From Sphingomonas bacterium (lineage in GTDB: Bacteria; Pseudomonadota; Alphaproteobacteria; Sphingomonadales; Sphingomonadaceae): a DNA stretch of 34,086 bases. This document shows, piece by piece, positions 9,985 to 15,148 of the stretch (positions within the stretch are counted from its first letter, which is position 1; the number at the start of each line of letters is the position of its first letter). The stretch is from positions 1-34,086 of the forward strand of contig JASBRX010000045.1 in NCBI GenBank assembly GCA_030149245.1, read 5' to 3'. Made by a program: the position numbers and the translations under genes. The notes beneath the pieces were generated by a model that saw only the letters and a program-made list of their open reading frames with translations, was not told the DNA's origin and did no database searches.

Positions 9985-10662
9985 ATGCGTATTTCCAACA
10001 ATTGGGCCATGATCCCCGCCGTCGCCGCGCTGGCGCTGACGAGTGCCTGCGTGACCGATCCGGTCACCGGGGAACAGCGGATTTCCAAGGCCGGTATCGG
10101 CGCGATCGGCGGCGCGCTGGGCGGCTATCTGCTCGGCGACATCGTCGGCGGGCGGCGCGACCGTACCGAAAAGATCGTCGGTGCCGGGATCGGCGCGGTC
10201 GCGGGCGCTGCGATCGGCAATTACATGGACCGGCAGGAGCGCGAGATTCGCGAACGCACCGCCGGCACCGATGTCGAAGTAATTCGCCGCGGCGACGACC
10301 TGATCCTGTCGATGCCGTCGGGAATCACCTTCGCGACCGACAGCGCGACCGTCCAGTCACAGTTCCGTCCGACGCTCGACAAGGTCGCCGACGTGCTCGA
10401 CCGCTACAACCAGACCTATGTGGACGTGTATGGCCACACCGATTCGACCGGATCGGACGCCTATAACCAGACACTGTCGGAGCGCCGCGCTGTAGCTGTC
10501 GCCGACTATCTCGTCTCGCGCGGCGTCGAGGCAGCCCGCCTCGAAACGCTCGGCTATGGCGAAACCCAGCCGATCGCATCGAACGACACGGTCGAAGGGC
10601 GCGCGCAGAACCGCCGCGTCGAGATCAAAATCGTGCCGATTCGCGAAAGCGATATGCGCTGA
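9985..10662 (+). CDS. OmpA-family outer-membrane lipoprotein with glycine zipper
   Basis: A 225-aa protein. The ATG at 9985 follows AAGGAGG by 6 nt; the longer upstream frame would run through the promoter. The N-terminus MRISNNWAMIPAVAALALTSAC ends in a lipobox-like Cys. A glycine zipper follows (GIGAIGGALGGYLLGDIVGG and GAGIGAVAGAAIGNYM, about 32-75). The C-terminal OmpA domain has VDVYGHTDSTGSDAYNQ, LSERRAVAVADYL and the closing GRAQNRRVEIKI, the peptidoglycan-binding fold. It resembles the YiaD group, which tethers the outer membrane to peptidoglycan. An EcfG-type promoter lies directly upstream, so it is probably induced by general stress. It converges on tadA across a palindromic repeat. 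Confidence 0.94.
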   Translation: MRISNNWAMIPAVAALALTSACVTDPVTGEQRISKAGIGAIGGALGGYLLGDIVGGRRDRTEKIVGAGIGAVAGAAIGNYMDRQEREIRERTAGTDVEVIRRGDDLILSMPSGITFATDSATVQSQFRPTLDKVADVLDRYNQTYVDVYGHTDSTGSDAYNQTLSERRAVAVADYLVSRGVEAARLETLGYGETQPIASNDTVEGRAQNRRVEIKIVPIRESDMR

Positions 10663-10675
10663 ACTTGAAAGCAAC

Positions 10676-10706
10676 TCTCCTTCTCTCCGCTTGCGGGGAG
10701 AGGGAG
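10676..10706. repeat. GGGGAGAGGG palindromic repeat fragment between convergent genes
   Basis: CTCTCC-GCTTGC-GGGGAGAGGGAG forms a short strong hairpin ending 2 bp before the tadA stop and 14 bp after the OmpA lipoprotein stop. Its arms match the hairpin end of the larger repeats at 25501-25564 and 25920-25983, so it looks like a shortened copy. It may serve as a two-way terminator. Confidence 0.65.
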
Positions 10707-10707
10707 A

Positions 10708-11157
10708 TTACCGCCGCGCGGCGAAGAATTCGCGCAACAGCGTTGCCGCCTCGCCCTCACCGATTCCCGGATAGATGTCCGGTCGGTGATGGCAGGTCGG
10801 TTGTGTGAAGAACCGCGGGCCGTGCTCGACCGCGCCGCCCTTGGGATCGCTCGCGCCATAATAGAGGCGGCCGATGCGGGCATGGGCGATGGCACCCGCG
10901 CACATCGCGCAGGGCTCGAGCGTGACCCACAGGTCGCAATCTTCCAGCCGGTCGCGCCCGAGCGCCTGGGCTGCCGCGCGGATCGCCAGGATCTCGGCAT
11001 GCGCGGTGGGGTCATGCAAGGTGCGCGGCGCGTTGGCCGCGACGGCGACCACGCGGTCCCCCTGCATCACCACCGCGCCGACCGGCACCTCGCTCGTTTC
11101 GGCGGCGGCGCGCGCAGCGTCGAGCGCGGCGCGCATGGGTTCGGGCAGCGGGAACAT
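10708..11157 (-). CDS. tadA: tRNA-specific adenosine deaminase
   Basis: A 149-aa cytidine-deaminase-fold protein. The zinc site shows as TAHAEI (His ligand and catalytic Glu) and LEPCAMCAGAI (two Cys ligands). SEVPVGAVV near the N-terminus and YYGASDPKGGAVEHGPRFF are typical of TadA, which makes inosine at the wobble base of tRNA-Arg(ACG). The ATG at 11157 (MFPLPEPMRAALDAA) gives a normal length. The frame runs on to 11196, and an ATG at 11136 is also possible; no strong RBS decides between them. The call as TadA rather than guanine or cytosine deaminase rests on these motifs and size. Confidence 0.92.
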   Translation of the reverse strand: MFPLPEPMRAALDAARAAAETSEVPVGAVVMQGDRVVAVAANAPRTLHDPTAHAEILAIRAAAQALGRDRLEDCDLWVTLEPCAMCAGAIAHARIGRLYYGASDPKGGAVEHGPRFFTQPTCHHRPDIYPGIGEGEAATLLREFFAARR

Positions 11158-11223
11158 GCCGCTGCTATGCCGCAAGCGGCGGCGGTCGGCTACCATGCGC
11201 CGACGCGCCGCGGCTGAATGCAG

Positions 11224-11499
11224 TTACTTGGCGGCCGGAGTCGGCTGCGCCTTCTCGACCTCGACCGTCGGGACCTGAATGGTCTTGTTCTCCATGGTGA
11301 TGGTCGGCACCTGGATCGTCTTGTTGGTGGTGCCCATGCCGACATCGCCGACGTCCGCCGCGACGGTCGGGGCCTTGCCGCCCTCGAACTTCACGGTCGG
11401 GAGCGCACCCGGCTTCATATCGATGCTGAGCATGCCGAGCGACATCAGCACCACGATTACCACGGCGGCGAGGCCGAGAATTGCCAGAAGTCCACGCAT
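11224..11499 (-). CDS. Small anchored envelope protein with NKTIQVPT repeats
   Basis: A 91-aa protein with an N-terminal hydrophobic segment (MRGLLAILGLAAVVIVVLMSLGML, probable membrane anchor) and an exported tail. The tail holds two copies of NKTIQVPT, one followed by ITME and one by VEVE, and ends KAQPTPAAK. The tail has no Cys and is rich in Val, Thr and Pro, suggesting an extended beta-type segment. AGGGAG precedes the ATG at 10 nt spacing. I do not recognise a named family. It lies 66 bp before tadA on the same strand, and a variant EcfG-like promoter is upstream. Confidence 0.8.
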   Translation of the reverse strand: MRGLLAILGLAAVVIVVLMSLGMLSIDMKPGALPTVKFEGGKAPTVAADVGDVGMGTTNKTIQVPTITMENKTIQVPTVEVEKAQPTPAAK

Positions 11500-11535
11500 C
11501 GAGTCCGATCTCCCTGTTCGAATCGTTTGCGAAAT

Positions 11536-11561
11536 AACGCATCATTGACCATAGGGGTTGC
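11536..11561 (-). promoter_or_regulatory. Possible variant EcfG promoter for the small envelope protein
   Basis: On the minus strand GCAAC is followed after 17 bp by CGTT, one mismatch from GGAAC-N17-CGTT. The spacing matches the promoter at 9932-9957. A start near 11530 would leave a leader of about 30 nt. The mismatch is in the key -35 box, so this is tentative. Confidence 0.3.
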
Positions 11562-11591
11562 ACGCACGGTGCGATACAGGGCGATGCACGG

Positions 11592-11620
11592 TTGACGAAA
11601 TCGCGCTGTCCCGTTATCGG
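11592..11620 (+). promoter_or_regulatory. Housekeeping promoter for rpmB
   Basis: TTGACG at 11592-11597 and TATCGG at 11615-11620 are separated by 17 bp, close to the sigma-70 consensus. The rpmB ATG is about 45 nt downstream of the likely start. A constitutive strong promoter suits a ribosomal protein gene. Confidence 0.6.
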
Positions 11621-11670
11621 GCCGCTCTTTCCCAGCGCCGCTGGACAGGCTGAAACCTAGGAACGATTCG

Positions 11671-11961
11671 ATGTCGCGCATTTGCGAGCTGACCGGCAAG
11701 GGCCGGCAGGTGGGTCACAATGTTTCCCACGCCAATAACAAGACCAAGCGGACCTTTCTGCCCAACCTGCAGAATGTGACGCTGATGTCGGAAGCGCTTG
11801 AGCGCTCGATCCGTCTGCGCGTGTCGACGCACGGCCTGCGCTCGGTCGAGCATAATGGCGGCCTCGACAACTGGCTGATGAAGACCGGCGACGACAAGCT
11901 GTCGCTGCGTGCTCGCCGCCTGAAGCGCGAAATCGCCAAGAAGGCGACTGCCGCAGCCTGA
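11671..11961 (+). CDS. rpmB: 50S ribosomal protein L28
   Basis: A 96-aa protein beginning [20 protein letters not shown], with [12 protein letters not shown], the basic segment [20 protein letters not shown] and the tail [12 protein letters not shown]. This is full-length L28 of the alphaproteobacterial type, which lacks the zinc-binding Cys set of some L28 forms. It is part of the large ribosomal subunit. AGGAA lies upstream of the ATG. It is transcribed alone, with a good promoter in front and a strong hairpin plus T-run behind. Confidence 0.98.
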   Translation: MSRICELTGKGRQVGHNVSHANNKTKRTFLPNLQNVTLMSEALERSIRLRVSTHGLRSVEHNGGLDNWLMKTGDDKLSLRARRLKREIAKKATAAA

Positions 11962-11987
11962 TTCGCTTCGGCGACCGGGTTTCTGAT

Positions 11988-12029
11988 CGGCCCGCTCCCA
12001 TTCTGGGACGCGGGCCGTTCGGCGTTTTT
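11988..12029 (+). terminator. Rho-independent terminator after rpmB
   Basis: A long hairpin, CGGCCCGC-TCCCA-TTC-TGGGA-C-GCGGGCCG (11988-12017), pairs 13 bp with one bulged C and is followed by TTCGGCG and a T5 run. It is 26 nt after the rpmB stop and also lies past the end of the convergent esterase gene. Confidence 0.85.
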
Positions 12030-12061
12030 GCGGTTCTGGCCCGCGCCGATCAAACAGCGAA

Positions 12062-13036
12062 TCAGCGATCCAGCCGGAATTTGAGCAGCAAAGAGCGCTG
12101 CAGAAACAGCTGATTATCGTCCGACGCAATCCACAGGATCGTGTCGCGGCCTTCCCGCACGGCGGCGAGAGCCTCAAAATTATCGTGCAGCACCGCCCCC
12201 TCGAATCGGGCGATCTCACGACCGGTGACGATCGCCCTGCGCCGAATCGCCTTGCGCGGAACAACCGTCAGCGTCGCAGTGAAGCTCAGCGGCAGCGCGA
12301 AGCGTCGGTTGAGGATCGCGATGCGCCCGTCCGGAAGCTCCGCCATATCGGTCGGCTTGAAGCCGCGCGGCGGACGATAGCTGAACGCGAAACCGCGGCG
12401 CGGGGCAACGACCGGATCGCCGCTGAACAGAACCCCACGCACCGTCCCTGCAGCGTCGCCCTTGCGGTCTTCCGCCAGCATGATGAAGCGGCCATCGCGG
12501 AGCCGCACCATCGCCTCGGCCCCGCCATTGCTGGACCAGTTTGCGAGTGCCGAGGGCGTGGTATGCGCCTGCGCCCGCGCAAAGCCGCGATCATAGCGCC
12601 AGATGGCGTTCGCGCGCTCGAACCCGACCCAGATTCGCCCGGTCGCGGGATCGGTCGTCAGCGATTCGCTGTCGCGATCCTGCTTGCGCCAGCCTTTGCC
12701 GGGGCCAGCGGGAAGCTCGGCAAAGCGCACTGCGCGCGGCGTCCAGTCCGCGTCCATGGTGAACGACACGATGTTGCCGCCGTCGCTCAGCAGCGTGAAC
12801 CGGTCGCCATCCACCGCCATCGCTGAAAAGCCGCCGAACGCCGCGCCGTCCCCCTGCAGCGCGACTCCGCCGAGAAAGGTCAGCCCGCCGAGTTGCGTGC
12901 GCTCCGGATTGCCCGGCTCCAGCACCACCGGCGTCGCCTGCACGGTCGCGTCGCGCGGCAATAGCGGCAGCCGCGCCTCGCCCGACCAGTCCGGGACGAA
13001 CAACAGGATCAGCAGGATCGACAGGAGGATGCGCAT
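12062..13036 (-). CDS. Exported esterase-like phytase-family protein
   Basis: A 324-aa protein with signal peptide MRILLSILLILLFVPDWSG. The mature part matches the esterase-like-activity-of-phytase family: GGLTFLGGVALQGDGAAFGGFSAM, DRFTLLSDGGNIVSF, WRKQDRDSESLTTDPATGRI, GFERANAIWRYD, SSNGGAEAMVRLRDGRFIM, PRGFKPTDMAELPDGRI, and LHDNFEALAAV near the end. The fold is a beta-propeller; the substrate is not known and true phytase activity should not be assumed. GAAGGGG before the ATG at 13036 decides the start over the longer frame. It is convergent with rpmB. Confidence 0.88.
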   Translation of the reverse strand: MRILLSILLILLFVPDWSGEARLPLLPRDATVQATPVVLEPGNPERTQLGGLTFLGGVALQGDGAAFGGFSAMAVDGDRFTLLSDGGNIVSFTMDADWTPRAVRFAELPAGPGKGWRKQDRDSESLTTDPATGRIWVGFERANAIWRYDRGFARAQAHTTPSALANWSSNGGAEAMVRLRDGRFIMLAEDRKGDAAGTVRGVLFSGDPVVAPRRGFAFSYRPPRGFKPTDMAELPDGRIAILNRRFALPLSFTATLTVVPRKAIRRRAIVTGREIARFEGAVLHDNFEALAAVREGRDTILWIASDDNQLFLQRSLLLKFRLDR

Positions 13037-13073
13037 CGCCGCCCCTTCATAGCGGCCGCAATCGCGCCGCAAA

Positions 13074-13124
13074 GCTGAACCTCAGATAACAACGCCGTTC
13101 AGCCAGCGTTGGTCGCCGTTCAGC
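13074..13124. promoter_or_regulatory. Candidate operator array: three GTTCAGC boxes
   Basis: The two direct 11-bp copies, 21 bp apart, lie on the same face of the helix two turns apart. The inverted copy is 23 bp to the left. Such spacing suits cooperative binding of a dimeric activator such as an OmpR-family response regulator. The regulator is not identified, and either flanking gene could be the target. Confidence 0.4.
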
Positions 13125-13344
13125 TAAACGACAGCCAAGCTGTTCCGTGGCGTATCTCACGGACCTGCCCGACATGCCGGTGCGATCCGAACGCCCCGCC
13201 CGATTTCCCGTGTTGCGTATCGGGACTGGGCACTCCCCCCTAGGGCGCTACGGCCGCACCGGCACCCCCTTTACGATCCCGCAACGATTCTGAACCGCGC
13301 ATAACAGGCGCATTCAGGGACGGCTCAATGCGATTGTGCGAATC

Positions 13345-13375
13345 CCTTGTTCAACGAGATCGAACGAACAAGGAG
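13345..13375 (+). promoter_or_regulatory. Hairpin sequestering the Shine-Dalgarno of the glycine-zipper gene
   Basis: CCTTGTTC at 13345-13352 is the exact complement of GAACAAGG at 13366-13373, with a 13-nt loop. The right arm contains most of the AAGGAG ribosome binding site (13370-13375) for the ATG at 13383. In mRNA this 8-bp stem would mask the site, so translation could depend on temperature, a protein or an RNA. Confidence 0.5.
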
Positions 13376-13382
13376 ATACGAC

Positions 13383-13757
13383 ATGTTCAAGAAGCTTTCC
13401 CTGATCGGCGCCGCGCTGGCGATGACCGGCACCGCGCTCGTCCCCGCGACGGAGGCCGCAGCGCAGAGCCGGCACGAATATCGCGAGGGTCGCGGCTATT
13501 ATGGTGATGGCTATCGCGACTATCGCCGCGACACCCGTCGCTATGACCGCCGCTACAATTACCGGGGGCGCGCGGCCAATCAGTGCCGGGACGGCGAGGG
13601 CGGCGCAATTGTCGGCGCGATCGCCGGCGGTCTGGCCGGTAACGCGATTGCCGGTCGCGGCGACAAGACGCTCGGCACCGTTCTGGGCGGCGTGGTCGGC
13701 GCACTGGCCGGGCGCGAGATCGACCGGGCCGACCGTCCGGGCTATTGCCGCCGCTAA
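13383..13757 (+). CDS. Exported glycine-zipper 2TM-domain protein
   Basis: A 124-aa protein with signal peptide (MFKKLSLIGAALAMTGTALV, cleavage near EAAAQS). A Tyr/Arg-rich segment follows (REGRGYYGDGYRDYRRD, then RRYDRRYNYRGR, about 32-62). The C-terminus is a glycine-zipper pair (GGAIVGAIAGGLAGNAIAGR and LGTVLGGVVGALAGREID) ending in GYCRR. Two Cys (about 67 and 122) bracket the zipper and may pair. Proteins of this type are small envelope components often induced by stress. AAGGAG lies 7 nt before the ATG and inside a hairpin. A strong terminator follows, so it is monocistronic. Its precise role is unknown. Confidence 0.9.
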   Translation: MFKKLSLIGAALAMTGTALVPATEAAAQSRHEYREGRGYYGDGYRDYRRDTRRYDRRYNYRGRAANQCRDGEGGAIVGAIAGGLAGNAIAGRGDKTLGTVLGGVVGALAGREIDRADRPGYCRR

Positions 13758-13781
13758 GCGCGTCGCATGACGAAATAAGAC

Positions 13782-13819
13782 GGGGCTGGCTCCTTCACTG
13801 GAGCTGGCCCCTTTCTTTT
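13782..13819 (+). terminator. Rho-independent terminator after the glycine-zipper gene
   Basis: A 12-bp stem (GGGGCTGGCTCC with GGAGCTGGCCCC, two G-U pairs) and 6-nt loop are followed directly by CTTTCTTTT. It lies 24 nt after the stop and separates this gene from the haem-enzyme unit. Confidence 0.9.
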
Positions 13820-13851
13820 GAACAACTTGGCCGCTTGAGCGTTGGCCGATC

Positions 13852-14547
13852 ATGCTGAAACCCTGCAACGATTCCGCGCATCCGCTGGCGGAACGCTTCC
13901 GCGCGTTCGTCAAATCGACCGAATTCCCCTGTGTCGGCGCCAAGTCGGCACTGAGCCGCGACCGCATGCGGTTCGTGGTCGGCAAGGATATCGGGTCGGG
14001 TTGGGACGATCTGCGCATCCTGCCCAACCTCCATGACCTCGCTGCCAGCTATCGCGCCGAGCCCGAACTGTTCCAGTCGCTGGTCGTGTTGTTCGAGCAG
14101 GATCGTGAACTCGACGAACCGGCCTTCGAGGCCAATTTATGGGCGCGGCTGCAGTCGCTGACCGACAAGGATGAATGGCTGGGGCAGGAGGCAGATCCCC
14201 GCGTCAGCCATGATCCCGATGACCCGCATTTCTCGCTCAGCTTCGGCGGTGAGGCGTTCTTTGTCGTCGGCCTGCATCCGCAGGCGAGCCGGCCCGCGCG
14301 TCGCTTCGACCGCCCGGCCCTGGTGTTCAACCTGCACGATCAGTTTGAACAGCTTCGCGCACAGGGCCGCTATGAGAAATTGCGCGATTCGATCGTTGCG
14401 CGCGACGTTGCGCTGGCGGGTGCACCCAACCCGATGCTGGCGCAGCACGGCACGGTGTCGGAGGCGCGGCAATATAGCGGGCGGGTGGTCGATCCCGAAT
14501 GGCGCTGCCCGTTCCGCGGACGCGGAGGTGCTCAGGATGCCGCATAG
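13852..14547 (+). CDS. YqcI/YcgG-family haem-dependent N-hydroxylase-like protein (GntA/DcsA relative)
   Basis: A 231-aa protein with the YqcI/YcgG signature: FPCVGAKSAL near the N-terminus (Cys27), FVVGLHPQASRPARRFDRPA, then LVFNLHDQFEQLRAQGRYEKL, NPMLAQHGTVSEARQYSGR and a closing WRCPFRG. Characterised members are haem proteins that N-hydroxylate guanidino groups: DcsA on arginine in cycloserine synthesis and GntA in guanitoxin synthesis. The substrate here is unknown, and no other cycloserine or guanitoxin genes are nearby. The start ATG has a weak RBS. The next gene begins 11 nt before this one stops, so the two are translationally coupled. The family assignment is firm, the reaction inferred. 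Confidence 0.85.
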   Translation: MLKPCNDSAHPLAERFRAFVKSTEFPCVGAKSALSRDRMRFVVGKDIGSGWDDLRILPNLHDLAASYRAEPELFQSLVVLFEQDRELDEPAFEANLWARLQSLTDKDEWLGQEADPRVSHDPDDPHFSLSFGGEAFFVVGLHPQASRPARRFDRPALVFNLHDQFEQLRAQGRYEKLRDSIVARDVALAGAPNPMLAQHGTVSEARQYSGRVVDPEWRCPFRGRGGAQDAA

Positions 14548-15127
14548 GATCGCCCCACGCTCGGGCGTCGCGTTCGAGGTGCCAAAGGGTGCCTTGTTGA
14601 CCGTCACCGATCCGACCGGTGAGCAGGTCGCCGACCTGCTCGCCTATCGCAAGGACGATATCGGCGAGGTGATCTCGTCGGGCCGGACGTTGGATTATGC
14701 GAGCCGCATCTATCTGACGACGGGCGATAAACTCTATTCGAACCGCAGCAACGTGTTGCTGGAGATCGTCGCGGACGATGTCGGGCGGCATGATTTCCTG
14801 CTGACGCCGTGTTCGAAGGATACGTTCAGAATCATCTACGGCGACACCGATCCGCATCGCGGATGTTTCGGCAACCTCGCCGCCGCGCTCGCGCCTTATG
14901 GGGTCGAGGAGGACATGATCCCGACCGCGTTCAACTGCTTCATGAACGTGCCGGTCGATGGCACAACGGGCGAGCTGCGTGTCGATCCGCCGCTGAGCAA
15001 GGCGGGGGATCGGATCGTATTTCGGGCGCTGGAGGATCTCGTCATCGGACTGACCGCCTGTTCGGCGCTGCAGTCGAACAACGGGTCGTTCAAGCCGATC
15101 GACTGGGAGGTGACGCTGCCGGACTAG
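14537..15127 (+). CDS. DUF1989 (urea carboxylase-associated family) protein
   Basis: A 196-aa protein starting MPHRIAPRSGVAFEVPKG. DUF1989 landmarks are DPTGEQVADLLAYRKDD, LTTGDKLYSNRSNVLLEIV, HDFLLTPCSKDTFRIIYG, HRGCFGNLAAAL, TAFNCFMNVPVDGTTGEL, SKAGDRIVFRALEDLVIGLTACSA and the tail NNGSFKPIDWEV. Better-known relatives are the urea carboxylase-associated proteins, two of which form carboxyguanidine deiminase in guanidine breakdown. Here a single DUF1989 gene stands alone, without urea carboxylase, allophanate hydrolase or a guanidine transporter. The 11-nt overlap with the haem-enzyme gene suggests the two act on one substrate. Deiminase or hydrolase activity is inferred. Confidence 0.88.
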   Translation: MPHRIAPRSGVAFEVPKGALLTVTDPTGEQVADLLAYRKDDIGEVISSGRTLDYASRIYLTTGDKLYSNRSNVLLEIVADDVGRHDFLLTPCSKDTFRIIYGDTDPHRGCFGNLAAALAPYGVEEDMIPTAFNCFMNVPVDGTTGELRVDPPLSKAGDRIVFRALEDLVIGLTACSALQSNNGSFKPIDWEVTLPD

Positions 15128-15137
15128 ACCGGCAGCG
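15114..15137. terminator. Hairpin between convergent DUF1989 and M3 peptidase genes
   Basis: A perfect 9-bp stem (CGCTGCCGG with CCGGCAGCG, 6-nt loop) spans the DUF1989 stop codon and ends 11 bp before the M3 peptidase stop. It could end transcription in both directions. No T-run follows, so termination efficiency is uncertain. Confidence 0.5.
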
Positions 15138-15148
15138 CCCAAATCCCG

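Larger units (their letters stand above)
13037..13382. other. 346-bp divergent intergenic region with repeated GTTCAGC motifs
   Basis: This gap between the esterase (-) and the glycine-zipper gene (+) holds no convincing gene. It contains three GTTCAGC heptamers: one inverted at 13074-13080 and two direct at 13097-13103 and 13118-13124. The two direct copies lie in an 11-bp direct repeat, CGCCGTTCAGC, 21 bp apart. At its right end is an RBS-containing hairpin. I see no clear sigma-70 or EcfG promoter in it. Confidence 0.6.

Noticed and set aside
10676..10706. CRISPR array from the several GGGGAG palindromes in the window
   Set aside because: The repeats are dispersed, variable and palindromic, without regular spacers; no cas genes are present.
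13118..13140. GGAAC and CGTT on the minus strand upstream of the esterase, as an EcfG promoter
   Set aside because: The spacing is 11 bp, far from the required 16-17.
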